A stretch of DNA of 64,000 bases from Batillaria attramentaria (GCA_018292915.2 JACVVK020000225.1:424001-488000), one strand, 5' to 3'. Positions 12,601 to 23,918 are shown, numbered from the stretch's first letter. The notes: a model not told the origin generated them from the sequence alone. Numbers and translations are program-made.

Positions 12601-15557
12601 CAACCCCCACATCTATACGTTCTTCACCAACTTCTTCCCCAAAGTAAGAATGCAGTGCCCTATGGTGGTAGCTTACACTGGCTAAAGACAGTGCCGAACT
12701 TGTTACAAAATAACTGTCTGGGTACAGCTTTACTCAGAGTACAAATGCATGATACATTGAGGGGTATGATTTATCTGTGCAGGACAAATTGATCAGTCAT
12801 CACTGCTCCCCCCTACCCCTCTTTCCCCCTCTTTCCCAAAATTCAGATTAAGACTTGTCTGTGAATGGTACGAAAGCAGTGTACACCACTGGGGAATACA
12901 TGTATTATTCATTTTCAAACATAAAATACTGCAACATGTTGGTGCCCCTACTGTCTCTAGTACTGCCTGTTAGTTCGTGACCACCCATTTGCCCATCCCC
13001 GCTAGACTAAGGTGTAAACAGAGGAGCTGTTCATATTACGTCCTATTGACTAGATTGTATTCATTAACGCCCGAGCCTCACACTGTGGCAGAAGATATTT
13101 ATGCGCCTACAAGTGTTGCCCAAGACTGTAGAAGAAAGTGTAAATGTTTGTGCAGGTCCATGAGGCAGTGCTGCAGGACCAGGGCCGGTCATTTGTGGAC
13201 AATCTCATTGCCTCCACAGCTGCCGAGAAAGCTGCGCTGGAGAACGTGCGCTCTGAGAAAGAGCTGTACTCCGTCCTCAACAGAATCAGTGGGGTGAGTG
13301 ACACTAACAGTCTGCAGAACATGGACATGTAGATGTACAGTGAAAAGCACTTTTTTTCTTTCTTTCTTTCTTTTTTTCCAACACTTCTACTTTTCTTTGT
13401 TTTTGTCATGTTTTGTTTTGGCTACCCCTGAAGATTTGAGTTTTGTGACTGATTCATCTGTTTTTACATACTTGTATTGCAAAGTGTGTGACAGTGGACT
13501 TTATGTTTTGACCATGTCTGCTGGAGATGTGCCTTTGAATAAAAGTGGAAATAGAACCTTGAATGCGCAAGTGTTGCTCTTGTTATAAGCTCGTTGAGAT
13601 CATCTATGCTAAGTATCTGTAACTGACTCACTGGTTATTGTGCAGGATGTACGTGCCATGCTGCTCCTGTTCTCGGTCCAGCGATCACACATTGTGAGCC
13701 CCGTCCTCCAGCAGAGCCTGCGCTACATTCTGCATATCTGTCGCGAACACCAGCATCGCCGCACTGCCACCAGCCCAAAGGCTGACGCAGGGGACGATGA
13801 GTGCGCTAGAACAGACAAAGCCGCGTCTTCAGAAAACACAAGAGCTGATAGCGTGGACAGTGCAATGTCAGAGGCTACCGGTAGCAAGACTGGTAGTGGG
13901 GATGGTGGCAGTGCTCAAACCGTGAGTGACAGTGAGTCGAAGGTGAGTCAGTCATGTAGCACTCAGCCTGGTGACAGCCGCCAGGAGTCAGACCATCAAT
14001 CTAGCCAGGTTGACAGTACGAGCAAAGATGCCGGTGCTTCAGACACCAAACTCCCAGCATCCCGAGGCACTTCCGAGAGCGTCGCTGCCAGCATCGACTC
14101 TACCACAGAAGGCAGAGACAAGCAGGATCAGTCGGAGTCAAAAGCAGAGGAAGACGCCGATATCGAAGTAGCAGACGTCGAGCCCACAAAACCGGACATG
14201 GGGATGCAGTCCAGTGCAGAAAAATCTGATGTTGCAGTTGTGGACAGTTCCATATGTCCGTCTGTGGACGTCACTGAGGCAGAAGTGATGTGTGTGGATG
14301 TTACGGAGGCGTCGGAGTCAGTGGAGGTATGCACCACACCATCGGTGGCAGAGGCCCAGGCAGTGGAGGTGGAGGATTTGAAAGGCAGCGGCAGAGAGGA
14401 GGATCACGCAGGCAGCAAGCGGCAGATTGGCAGCGTGGATGGCAGCGCAGAAGGTAAGACAGCGTTCACATACAGGGACACCTGTCGTGGTAGCCGCCTG
14501 TAAGAGGCAATCCCTTGCATGGGGAGGCCACACATTTATAGGCCATTAATTAATTCTAAATGACCATGACAAGGTGTTCCTGTGTGGCAGGCTGAGAAGA
14601 CTGCTGATTAAGTTTTTTGTTTGTTAGTGAGGTGTCACTATTTGACACTAAACTTTGCACTGCAGCAGTAGGTCAGTAAAGACCATTTTTAATGTTGCTA
14701 CATGAGTGACAACTTTTTTTTTAGTCTTGGTGTAGCCATACTTCAGCACCTGAAAAACAGTTGTGAATTGTGTTTACTGTCTTTAAGAGGGAAATTAAAA
14801 AGAATGTCTGTCTGGGTCATAGACACATCATGAGGAGTCTTTATTTACATTCAGTTTGAGCACTGTATCGAACAAAAAGTCGCCAAGTAAAAAGTTGGTA
14901 GGCGTTTTATTTTTTTGCTCACAGTTTCTCCTTTGTGTTGATAAGCATTGTTCAGTTCGTCCTCTTGTTTCAGCCGCTACTGAGGAACCAGTAAAGAAGC
15001 GACGCCGGGACACTGATGAGGAGACTGCGGACACTGCTGTCAGCGGCTCTGCATCACCCAAACAGAAAGCACAGCCAGGGAAAACAGAGCCCGGCACGGG
15101 CAGAGGAAAAGATGAAGAGAAGCCTTTCACGCTGCAATCCGACTCAAGCCAGAAGAGCGGTCAGCTGCCTGAAGCGGTTCCAGGCGGATTGCAGGACCAA
15201 GGTTCTGTTTCGGACCAGCCGCAGACCAGCGGCGCATCCCCTAGCCAGGGAAGTGAATGTTCCAGCTCCAGCTCTGGCGCTGGCAGCAGTGGACAGTCGG
15301 GGAGTCGTGCCAGCCTCTCGCACTCAGGAAACAGCAATCCTGACTTTGGAGCCGATGAAGGCGGGAGCAGCACCTTAGGCCCCAGCACTTCTGCCGGTCG
15401 CACAGAACGTGGGGCGAGCGGGGATAGCGAGGAGGGAGGGGGTGGTCCGAGTGGACCGGGTGCTGGGCTAGGGGGAAGAAGTAACCACGGCGATATCGTG
15501 GACAAGGTGGCCAAAAACATCGAGTCACTTATCGCGTTGTTGGAGAAGTCGTCTTGA
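1..15557 (+). CDS. USP34: USP34, C-terminal part (23 exons, 5' end outside window)
   Basis: Ubiquitin carboxyl-terminal hydrolase 34 is a giant deubiquitinase; human USP34 is linked to Wnt/axin and DNA-damage signalling. The catalytic domain lies upstream of this window. Only the helical-repeat C-terminal region and tail are here: 1206 residues plus TGA. Exons: 1-102, 284-328, 668-784, 1591-1738, 2255-2340, 2715-2747, 3291-3339, 5420-5505, 5722-5805, 6337-6443, 7186-7363, 7980-8137, 8817-8895, 9051-9177, 9414-9536, 9813-9911, 10554-10675, 11140-11263, 11951-12030, 12500-12643, 13156-13293, 13646-14453, 14974-15557. All junctions are GT-AG and the phases join without a break. Blocks such as [35 protein letters not shown] and [11 protein letters not shown] match the human protein. 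The last two exons encode a long S/E/D-rich low-complexity region with a basic [11 protein letters not shown] motif, like the human KRRR..SDEE site, and end in a short conserved-type helix. Identity is very secure; individual splice edges are by consensus. Confidence 0.95.
1775..2135 (+). mobile_element. L2-like LINE 3' fragment in a USP34 intron
   Basis: An open frame ending at about 2004 reads [20 protein letters not shown] and then a [13 protein letters not shown] tail. This is the typical extreme C-terminus of L2/CR1-clade reverse transcriptases. It is followed by a (TG)n stretch and a GCGCCTTATAAATATGATG tail running into ATT-rich sequence. The element is heavily 5'-truncated and sense to the host gene. 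Confidence 0.8.
2352..2512 (+). mobile_element. tRNA-derived SINE family A, 5'-truncated copy
   Basis: The sequence matches the 3' two-fifths of the family best seen at 11412-11813: GAGCTGACC..., a TGTTGGGTTC block, AATTGGGTAAAGC and an (ATT)n tail. The tRNA-like head is missing. It lies in a USP34 intron directly downstream of a splice donor. Confidence 0.7.
2765..2845 (+). repeat. (TG)n microsatellite
   Basis: About 35 consecutive TG units followed by GCGTG units, in the USP34 intron just after the exon ending at 2747. It produces long spurious VCVCVC/THTHTH open frames on both strands. Confidence 0.98.
3054..3240 (+). mobile_element. tRNA-derived SINE family B copy
   Basis: Starts with GGGGTGGCC.AATGGTAGAGC, a box-A-like RNA polymerase III promoter, followed by a box-B-like GGTCGTGAGTTYG. 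A conserved body follows: GGGGCC(A)ATATTTGTGCTGG, then TTTTTCATC.TTGCCC. Other copies are at 7507, 50045 and, inverted, 22860. Its distal part is degraded by G-rich expansion. Confidence 0.75.
5851..6241 (-). mobile_element. RTE/CR1-like LINE 3' end with target-site duplication
   Basis: Read on the minus strand, broken frames give [20 protein letters not shown], then [31 protein letters not shown] and [14 protein letters not shown]. These are hallmark blocks of the C-terminus of RTE-like reverse transcriptases. The fragment is bracketed by a 17-bp direct repeat, AAACARGAGTTGATTAC (5851-5867 and 6225-6241, one mismatch), so the inserted body is 5868-6224. Several frameshifts and stops are present. 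It sits antisense in a USP34 intron. Confidence 0.85.
6615..6953 (+). mobile_element. tRNA-derived SINE family A copy
   Basis: Near full length: it contains the middle region (GGGGGTTCTCTCTGGGCA, CTCTGCTTTGGAAATG), the GGGTTC and GTAAAGCGCC blocks and the (ATT)n tail. The tRNA-like head is only partly recognisable. It lies in the USP34 intron upstream of the exon at 7186. Confidence 0.75.
7507..7672 (+). mobile_element. tRNA-derived SINE family B, best copy
   Basis: The clearest family B copy. The head has a box-A-like GGCCGAATGGTAGAGTGTTGG and a box-B-like GGTCGTGAGTTCGTGTCCC; the body continues to AAAGGACGTTAAACCCCCGAA. It is not a functional tRNA, because the 3' half does not fold back to an acceptor stem. 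It lies in a USP34 intron. Confidence 0.8.
8169..8519. mobile_element. hAT-like MITE
   Basis: A 351-bp element bounded by inverted ends, TAGTGTTCCC at the left and GGGAACACTG at the right. This fits the hAT consensus CAGTGTTCCC with one mutated base. It has no coding capacity. The flanks do not show a clean 8-bp target duplication, so the class is tentative. It lies in a USP34 intron. Confidence 0.5.
9622..9745 (+). repeat. Compound (TG)n microsatellite
   Basis: Interrupted TG tract in a USP34 intron, within which several artificial open frames arise. Confidence 0.97.
11412..11813 (-). mobile_element. tRNA-derived SINE family A, full-length copy
   Basis: On the minus strand the element begins with a tRNA-like head: GGTATAGTGGTGAAGCG-type box A, CACCAATGCGAGAGGTCAG, and a box-B-like GGTTCGAGTCC. 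It continues through a roughly 300-bp body and ends in (ATT)n. The 3' end, GCGCCTACACAATACTC plus ATT repeats, resembles the tail of the L2-like LINE in this window. It lies in the USP34 intron before the exon at 11951. Confidence 0.85.
12131..12204. repeat. Perfect 33-bp inverted repeat with 8-base loop
   Basis: Left arm 12131-12163 is the exact reverse complement of right arm 12172-12204. Short A and T runs extend the pairing outward with one bulge. It lies in the USP34 intron between exons ending at 12030 and starting at 12500. It could fold as a strong hairpin in pre-mRNA or be a tiny foldback element. Confidence 0.95.
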
Positions 15558-16544
15558 TGATACAGGTGCACCTTAGCGGCCAGTGATGTGCTATGTCTCA
15601 AAATAATGGCATTTGTTTTTGCTACTGCTTTGTGAACGTGGTGAGTTCAGTCAGTGATCTGTTACACTGCCTTTGCTATCTGTGGACACGCGCAGTGCCT
15701 CATGCCCGATACCCCCACCATGACATCGCAGTCAGCATCCTTCTACAGGGCATTGTTTTTGCGGGTGGCTTGTATCAAAGATATTTCATGTACTCAACAT
15801 TTTCAAGACTGAACATGGCACTGCCATCTGAATCCCCTCCCATAATGCCCCCCCCACCCCCCACCCCACCCCACACACTGCCCCCCCCACCCCACACTCC
15901 TCCCACACACACATCGTTATCTTTACATTTTCAAATCGGTGGTGTAGGACACCAATTAAATGCTTCAGTAATTCAGAAATCAGTCGAGATTTTTCATGCC
16001 AGAGGGCTGCAGATACAGCAGGTAGAGGAAAAGAATCGGTTGTGATAGCGAAATTTTGAATTGATGCACCAGCTAGATTTTTCAGAGGAACAAGAACGAA
16101 AAAATTGCTTGTGCAATCGGTGCATTTGCTTCAGAGAGAATTGTGTGGTTGACAGTTCGTGCTGAACCCTCCTTCCTAAAATGAACCCCCTCCACCCCCT
16201 CTACCCAGCCCCACCATTCCCCCCTCTTGTGGTGCAGTTCATTGGGGTTTATAAGTTGATTATATTCTTTGGCATCAGGGTGGGTTGATGTATCAACGCA
16301 ACACTACAAGCGGATCAAATGATATTTGTTTGAAGGATTTCATGAGGTGTGTGTTCGTTTTTGGTTTTGTGTGTTTTGGGGGGTTTATGTTTTTTTCTTG
16401 TCTGGAGTCCAAGAAAGGCTCCTGAACTTTATTTGAGAGAGAGATCCACGTAGGCAAGCAGACTAGAACATTTAAAGGGAGACTTAAGTCTTGCTTCATC
16501 AGTATTGGGTATCTTTTGTCTTTCACATTCATGGTGTGATCTCC

Positions 16545-16550
16545 AATAAA
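16545..16550 (+). terminator. Candidate USP34 polyadenylation signal
   Basis: AATAAA about 990 bases after the USP34 stop codon, the first canonical hexamer on the plus strand downstream of it. Confidence 0.5.
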
Positions 16551-17223
16551 GGACATCTAATTACGTGATGACCACTGGTCTACATTGTGCTGCTTTGTCT
16601 GCAAAGACCACACTTCACCATTGTTGCTCTGTTGTAGATAATATGTAAAGATCTGTTTCAGCACAAACGCGTTTATTCAACAGTAATTGTTACTTGGAAT
16701 GGTTCGAGTGGAGTGCATTTTGAGGTTGATGAGTGTTTTGATGGTGTGCGAGAGGAACGGTGAGGTGTTCATGCTGTATGGAATGAAATGGCTCAAAGGT
16801 CTTTCACAGTAACAATTCAGTGATGATAAAAATTGAAGTGAAACACGGTAACCTGTATGTGAAGTGTATGTATGCTCATGGATTTTTTTTCTTTCTTTCT
16901 TTCTTTTTCGCTGGCTGGCAAGTCACAAATTGCTTTTATGATATGTAAAATTGTGTTACTAAACAGCTGTGTATGAATAGAAATATTGTCCGTCATTATG
17001 AAGGCTGTGGACAATTACATTGTAATTTGTATTGTATACATGTACCTGTACAGGTCTACGTTTGTGCATATCCTGGCTAGTCCTTTTCTCGTTTCTTGCT
17101 GCATTTGCACAAGTGCATTAGCAACTGAGCCAGTGTCATCTTCTGTTGGGGCTGTTAGGCTAATAATGGACAATATTGTGGGCATCGGGCAAGTCTAAGA
17201 GAGCTTTCAGGAGAAGGGGAAGG

Positions 17224-17315
17224 TTAACTCTTTGACGACGGAGCGCAATTTCTGACACACGATTTCCTATAGGAAATCGTGTGTCAGAAATTGCGCTCCG
17301 TCGTCAAAGAGTTAA
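17224..17315. mobile_element. Perfect 92-bp palindromic TTAA-flanked MITE, copy 1
   Basis: Each end is TTAA followed by CTCTTTGACGACG. The two 46-base arms are exact reverse complements meeting at CCTA|TAGG with no loop. TTAA at both borders suggests piggyBac-type integration. A second copy at 21628-21719 differs at four positions per arm. Confidence 0.85.
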
Positions 17316-17469
17316 AGCTTTTCAACAAATTCTAGAATGTTTGGAAAAAAGTGGGATACTTTGGGTCGACAATACAGACATTGAAATATTCCAGCGAGCT
17401 GATCCTTTGTTAAGTCTGATCTGTATGTTTTTTTTTTATTTTTTATTTTTACATACTTCTTGAGAACCA

Positions 17470-17525
17470 TATCCGCGAATCGGTCTGTGGCTTTCGCGGC
17501 ATTAAGCCTCAAAAACTCTCACTCT
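17470..17525 (-). repeat. Short dispersed repeat, copy 1
   Basis: On the minus strand it reads GAGTTTTTGAGGCTTAATG, then CCGCGAAAGCCACAGACCGA. The same block occurs on the plus strand at 60375-60437. Its class is unknown. Confidence 0.6.
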
Positions 17526-17677
17526 TGAGAACCATTCAGTCTAGGCCCATCCACCTGAAACTCTTTATAGGATCTCATATTACTGTTGATTTCCCCATAG
17601 TCTACAGCACTGCTGATGTTCAGATGTTCAGGTTTGTTAACTCACCAGGATGGACTTATTAAGCACAGAAAGTGCAG

Positions 17678-17937
17678 CTCAGTTGGTATAGTTCATCCTT
17701 TAGGGGATGCAAATGTATACCAGTCATGCGCAGGAGGGGCAAATAAACTCGTCACCCACTAACGGACGCGACTGTATCCCCGCAATGCAGGAGGGGGTAC
17801 AAATGTACTCCGGGGTCTGGCAAATTGAAGTCACATGGCCGCAGACTTGGTTCTGCGACTTGACTTTATGCCGAAATATCGACGGAATTGACTGGTATAC
17901 ATTTGCACCCCGTAACAGGCGAACTATACCAACTGAG
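17678..17937. mobile_element. Foldback/MITE with CTCAGTTGGTATAGTTC termini, copy 1
   Basis: A 260-bp element with inverted termini CTCAGTTGGTATAGTTC and internal iterated GGAGGGGG-GCAAATGT-type motifs in both orientations. The flanks carry a GAAAGTGCAG repeat on both sides, a possible target duplication. A larger relative is at 61085-61576. No coding capacity. Confidence 0.75.
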
Positions 17938-19853
17938 TGAAAGTGCAGCAGTTACATACACTTTAACACAAGATTGTTCCTCTCGTGAACAGTGGTCCCG
18001 TTAATTATATCGGGGAGGAAAGCGTTTCTTCCAGTCGGGCAGGAATTTGGGCAAGTCGCAACTGTCTCCTCATTTCTTACTGCTCCCAACTCCCTGACAC
18101 TTTTCAGTTTGGCGATACAGGTGATGTGATTTGAAAGGGACTGACTGTACAGAGATGGCAGAAAAATTGGAAAGTTTGAGAAAGAGCATTGTATGTGTAT
18201 AATTTGCCTTTTAAAATGAGTGATGTACCATGTTTTTCATTTATATTTGCTGCTTTCTTTCTTGTTGACAAGGTTGTGCATGCATCATTGTTTGCTGAAA
18301 AAGAACATGCTTTTTATGTTGTCTTGGGGGCACAGTCTCGGCCGAGGCCGTTGGACCCCGCTTCACACAACTCACTGAAGTCAATGATGAAAAATACAAT
18401 GCCTCATCCAAGTCACATTGTATGTGTTCGTTTTTTTTTTTCCCCAAGGGCTGTTTACACTTTGAAAGCATCAACGTTACTGGTACTTGCTTTGCAAGTT
18501 TTTTGCACACAGAGTATAATTTTTCATGATGCTGATTTCATTAGTGTCTGCGCTTATTATGATTACAGTGTCAGAGAGGCATTCCTTCTCCAGTGGCCAG
18601 TTTTTTTTTAAAACGCAAAGCTGTTGTGAACTTTCCAGCTGGCTTAGAGACAGGACTTCCATCTCTGTGTTAAAAAAAGAAAAGAAAAAGCTAGTATCGC
18701 ACTAGAACCCCTGGTTCCAAAATGCACACCCATGTAAGACAGGCATCACAAGTACAGACAGTGTACACATTAGCCATTTCACACACACACACACACAATG
18801 CCAAGACCATACACGTTTATAGTTAAAGACATTTACTAGACAAACAGTTCTAATGGACAATGAAAAATTGGGGTTTTTTTTACTTTTCATGCACAAGAAG
18901 CGACTGTTGGTACAGCAAAATATCAATGACTTCAAATAGGTTTATGTCTTCTGGCCATTGCGACCATACTCGCAACGTTGCAGCTTCTAATGGTAGAGAA
19001 ATATGACTTTCTTCGGACTAATGCATCCATTCCTGTACTCATGCCAATCAACAAAGTTGCTAAAAACAGCACCCGTCACTCCCGTAAGAGCTATCTAGTT
19101 GGTTTTCAGTCCCCAAATAACGTTAGCTGCTCAGTAGAAAAACGTATTTGCCAACCAGAGTTGCCACAGTGGTTTCAGATGCTATGCTGTGACCCAAGTG
19201 ACTTTCTGATGCACCGATCAAGTGCATTCAATGAAAAGTTGTCCACAGCATTGTATGCCTGACGTACATACTGAGACTTCAACAGGTTTGAAGTTATACC
19301 ACAGAGCAGGAAAACAAAAAGATACGTATAGATCTTCATTTGGCAAACAAGCCTTACAGCTTTGTATGTGTCAGTTTTAACCCTAAGAACTCATTACACA
19401 GAGACTTTAACCCCCCCCCCCCCCCCCCAAAAAAAAAGAAACCTGTCTACGCTCTCTCTCTCACACACACACACATACACACACAGTGGAGTAAGGATTG
19501 GGAGCAGTGGAGCTCACATGGAAAACATGTCACATAGAATGTGACGGCTGGTTAACAGGGTTTTGAAAGTGTATAGAAGTACCTCTACCAAATAACAGTA
19601 CACAGCAAGGCCCAAATTACTGTGGCTTCCCTCAGCATTTCTGACACTAATTTCACTCAGAACAGCTACAGACTTTGAAGACTCGGTTTGTTGACACCAA
19701 GTCAGAAACACAAGCCTTTCTGTGGATAGGAGAAAATCGTTCACAAAGTATCTTCACATTCGATAAAAGCAGTCTCTGTCAATCATCTGTGGTAGTTCAT
19801 AGTCAGATGAAGTGAATTGCAAGTGGCTGAAGAAATCCTAACCCCCATCTTCG

Positions 19854-22800
19854 TCAGAATAACCGCGCCCCAAAACCAAACACTTGCTTCATACGTTCCC
19901 AGAAATTCTGCCTCCAGCCTTCCCGTGTCTTTTCCACTTCTCGGTCAGGCACACCTGTCTGTTTTAGTGTCAACACAGTGTCACCTTCCTTCTCTGTCAG
20001 TTCTATCGTCACACTGGAGTAGTGTGCATCTGGCCAGGATTTCAGTCGCCACCGCATGCAAAGTTTTTGGTCTGGCACCTGTAAAATGGAAGTAATGTTA
20101 AGGTACTTTGTTCATAAGGGTGGGAGAGACAAAGAGAAAAGCATGAGATAAAATTCATGACAAACTGTGGTGTTTAGCATGTAAACTTTGACATCAACAT
20201 TGGGAGTAAGACCTGCCTCTTTATTATTTTTTTTTAAATTTTTTATATATATTGTTTAAAGAACAGATTTTATACCACGCAAGTTATGTAAGAACCCATT
20301 GCCCTGCTTAGCAATTTTCAATATTATTTTTCTTCTCTCGAACGCAGAAATGTGACAATTTTCAAATCTCTCCAATGGTGCAGTTAGGTAATGTGTTCTG
20401 CATTGCTGAACGACCGTTTAAGCATGTACTCTTGCCCGATTCTCAAAAATTGCATCCATAACCTAATGTAGGCGGGAGGTGGGAACAGAACCAGAAGAAT
20501 GGGAAATCCCTGTGGCTGTGTGCAGTACGAAATGTGTTTTAAGTGTTCACAAGTGGGCTTGAAATACAACACACACACACACACACAGACACACGAGAAG
20601 ACAGACGTATACTAACCAGGTCTGTGAATTCCCCCATTACGTTTCCTCCCATGAGAACAAACCGCTCGCCCTTGGCTGGCTCAAGGATAATGTCACTGCC
20701 TGCGTACGCCTGCACCATCTGGACAGAAGGACGAAATACACAGCTGTAGAAGATTTCTTTCGAAGCAGACAGCTGTCAGCGCCAAACAACCAGGTATTAA
20801 TGCAAACTGCTACTACAATTCACCAAAAGACCTGGGAATTGCAAGTCACAGAACCATGTGTGCACGCACGCGTGCACACACACACACACGTTCTAAACAC
20901 TTGGGGGGGGGGGGGGGGGAAGATTGAGGCGACTTCTCAAGTCAACTGAAAAAATATAGCACCTAGGAAGAAAGCCCAGCCACTGAATGGGTATCTTACC
21001 TCTTTGACTGTGAGAGCACGGTAAACATCAGAAGCAGTGCACTTGAAAGTCTCTTTCATTGTGAGTGAGGTTGTGGGAATCCGAACCCCAACACTGGAAG
21101 ATGGTGCAGAGGTGCCTTGCACCACTTTGTTCATCTCCTGCTTGGCTATATTCTGCAGAGCAGACAACATGGTAAACTTTAAACAGGTAAGAGATACACC
21201 CAGATAACTTCCAAGTACTGTTCAGAAGTTGGGAGCCAATTTTTCATCTACGAGTCTGCACCATAAATTTACACCATGCTCTTTAAGATTCTGTCAGGGA
21301 CCTAGATTTTTTATGGTCGGCAATCCTCGATGCTAGAGTTACAGATAAGCGTGACTGACATTTTAACACACATGAATTTTATAAATTAAAAAGGTAACTA
21401 CTAACTTGAACACCTGAACACCAACCAAGCAGCTATGCTTCATACCCCATCCCCCCAATAAAATTTAAAAAAAAAAAGAAAAAAAAAAGTTGATTTACTG
21501 TTAATACCTCTTTGTTCTTATTCTCCACTGAAGCTGGTGTTTTGGTGTCTTTTGAGGGCAAGATGATGCCTTGACTGTACTCTGAAAACAAAAAGAGACC
21601 ACATTATTAAAAAAACCAACAAGCATGTTAACTCTTTGACGACGAAGCACAATTTCTAACACGCGATTTCCTATAGGAAATCGCGTGTTAGAAATTGTGC
21701 TTCGTCGTCAAAGAGTTAATAGAAAATCAAACTAAGGGTTGAATAGAAAACTGGAAACAAAAGTAAGTTTAGCTTTGACTGGACGTACCTTGCTTTAGGC
21801 CAGCAATGTATTTAGCCACAGCCTGCTGGACCATCTCTAGTCCCTTCTTTCTCATGATCTCTTTCACCGCTCGGGCCTCATCTGTATCCTTGTCTGTGGT
21901 CACATTTAGCTATAAAAAAAAAAAAGGAAAAAAAAAAGAGGAAATGTAAATATCATTTTCAAATTGTTTTTCATGGATCTTAAAGCTGTTAAAAAAAAAA
22001 AAAACCAAAAAAAAACGCACAAGTCAGACCCAGCAACTCATGATAAAATGATTTCTTCGAAACTTCCTGGAGTAAGCAAAAGCTAAACCACCAAAGCTGT
22101 GCAATATCTACTGATCTGACTTGGCAACCATCACTAGCCTACACAATTAAGACCTGTGAAAAGAAAAGAAAAAAAAAATCATTAAAAAAAATAAGAACAA
22201 ACAAAAAAAGCCAGCTTACATCAATATCCTCTGGGTCATTCTCTTCGCTAAGGTTCGGAATGTCAAACTTTCCTTTGATTTTCTTCTGTCCATCTTTGAG
22301 CTGTCCTGCAAAGGAAACAAACTACAAGGTCATTTCAGGATCTGCACTGTGAATCAGAGTTTCTGGCAGTACGGACGCTGCCTGGTCTAACTTTAGGCAT
22401 ACTAATGTAGACCGAAAGAACAGGGATTCAAGGATGCTGGTACAGGTAGGAATGATAAGATATGCAGCCATCTGAAGATCAGCATCAGAAAGGTCAGTAC
22501 TACAACTACAGCAGATATAAATTTCAATTCTTGCATATCAGTTTTCACCATCATGGTTGGCATTTTTCATTCAAGTGTTTTAATTTCTTGTTTTGCAGTG
22601 TATCTGACATTTTCTTTCGCATTCCTTTAGTTTTCAAAAAAGATCACTTACCCTGCCATGACCCTGTGATGACCCATTCATAAAAGAAAATGAGTTTTGC
22701 TTTCCTGTTGTTTGCAGTCGCTTCCCCTTCCATCTTGGTCAGTTCTGTTATTTCACAGGTACCTGTCAATAAAGTCATGATTGATTGTTAAATAAATGTA

Positions 22801-23526
22801 GATGTATCATGTATGTCAACATCAACCAAAAATGCCTGCACTGATGGCTGATACCAACTGCCGGGGGTGGGGGGTGGGTGGTTGACGCCCTTTTCCAGCA
22901 AATACGAGTGACATCAAAGACAGGGCAACAAGAAAAAGGCCTGCACAAATATTTGGCCCGAGCTAGAATTCTAACAGAGGGAGATGGGTATTAGAAATGA
23001 CAGTGTACAAAATTTTGCTGCCAAATCTTATAATAAATAATTTGTAAGCTGTACAGCATGGCACTCTTTAAAGGTGAATGCTTGTTTATCTTCTGGATTC
23101 TCACCTTTGTCATCTTCTATCTTGAGGCCAACAAAGAGTTCCTTGAACTTGTCCTTGGACCAGTTTGTTGCATCTTTTTCAACCCTGTAGGAACAAAACA
23201 AAACAGTCTGATCAAAAATTTAAATTTGGTGAATGAAAATGCCCTCCGGCAAACACTTCCCTACCCCTACCCTTAATCTTCAGTGAGAATGGGGCTCTTC
23301 CCGAAAGAAATATCTTATTTCTCACTCAAAATCTCAGTAATCGGTGTTTTTTCTCGTGTGTCTCAGTGCTAAGCTGGCCCACCTCACACCTTTCATTCCA
23401 CCTGCTGACAAAATGAGGATCACAGAAATGCGCTGAGTTGACTCACCAGTGCCAGTTGTTGACATTTGTGGCGTCTGGCCTCTCCTCCACAATCCAGCGA
23501 GGATCTCCCTCTCCCCACTTAGCCAT
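19854..23526 (-). CDS. AHSA1: AHSA1, activator of Hsp90 ATPase (complete)
   Basis: Cytosolic co-chaperone that binds Hsp90 and stimulates its ATPase, helping client protein maturation. Nine exons: 23447-23526, 23105-23184, 22652-22762, 22220-22305, 21789-21909, 21508-21581, 21000-21152, 20617-20718, 19854-20078. They join in frame into 343 residues (human 338). The start MAKWGEGDPRWIVEERPD is nearly identical to vertebrate AHA1 and includes the NNWHW motif known to matter for Hsp90 stimulation. The N-terminal Aha1_N domain spans about residues 29-165 (NNRKAKLIFFYEW in the middle). A variable linker follows, then a C-terminal SRPBCC/START-like domain from about 205 to the end, finishing FGFGARLF. 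It converges with USP34; AHSA2P is also a neighbour of USP34 in human. Introns are A/T-rich and carry one palindromic MITE and one inverted SINE B copy. Confidence 0.97.
21628..21719. mobile_element. Perfect 92-bp palindromic TTAA-flanked MITE, copy 2
   Basis: Same design as the copy at 17224, with exact 46-base complementary arms and TTAA at both ends, inside an AHSA1 intron. Four sites per arm differ from copy 1, each mirrored in the opposite arm. Confidence 0.85.
22860..22985 (-). mobile_element. SINE family B, degraded inverted copy
   Basis: The reverse complement shows the GGGCC-AAATATTTGTGC body and the TTGCCCTGTCTTTGATGTCAC block of family B. The tRNA-like head is lost. It lies in an AHSA1 intron. 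Confidence 0.6.
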
Positions 23527-23720
23527 TTTCTGTTAATAAACAAGTCTGTAACACGTGCGTTGACGATTAACGTCCGAAAGATGGTTGGTAAGCACACGAC
23601 ACTTCTAGAAGTTGAGACGATTTTCCCGAGCGGAAGTGCTAGTGCGCAGGCCCGTCAAATCAAGAACCGTAACTCTTGCTCGACGGGGTAGCAGACGATT
23701 ATTTTCGGTGTTTACCTGTT
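23527..23720 (-). promoter_or_regulatory. AHSA1 promoter region
   Basis: Just upstream of the AHSA1 start codon. It contains an ETS-type CGGAAGTG (23631-23638) and an NRF1-like TGCGCAGGC nearby, the usual motifs of housekeeping promoters. No TATA box is evident. Transcription start is not determined. Confidence 0.45.
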
Positions 23721-23917
23721 TATCGTTTGCGAAGACGGTTTGTATTTCAAGCAATGTTACTGAAATTCTGGTACGTGCAGATCTTCATTATTACCCTGGT
23801 AATGGTGTGCACATTTCCTTGTAACCCTTTTTAAAAAAAACAAACAAAAAAGCAACACCCCCCCCAAAAAAAAACAAACAAACAAACACTGGTATGTGTT
23901 GACGGCAAAGTGTGTCC

Positions 23918-23918
<1 letters not shown>

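Larger units (their letters stand above)
15558..19853. other. USP34 / AHSA1 convergent intergenic region and 3'UTRs
   Basis: The USP34 3'UTR probably runs to about 16570, after an AATAAA at 16545-16550. The rest holds a C-rich tract (15845-15915), a perfect palindromic MITE (17224-17315), a short dispersed repeat (17470-17525), a foldback element (17678-17937), an 18-base poly-C run near 19411 and CA repeats. The AHSA1 3'UTR must enter from the right. I see no canonical AATAAA on the minus strand close to its stop; the nearest candidates are TTTATT motifs near 17437 and 16672. No convincing exon lies inside. Confidence 0.6.

Noticed and set aside
15593..16045. 150-codon frame after the USP34 stop
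   Set aside because: It lies in the 3'UTR, contains a C/CA-rich low-complexity part, and has no splice or protein-family support.
22462..22683. Plus-strand 73-codon frame across AHSA1 introns
   Set aside because: It overlaps a securely assigned AHSA1 exon on the other strand and shows no family similarity.
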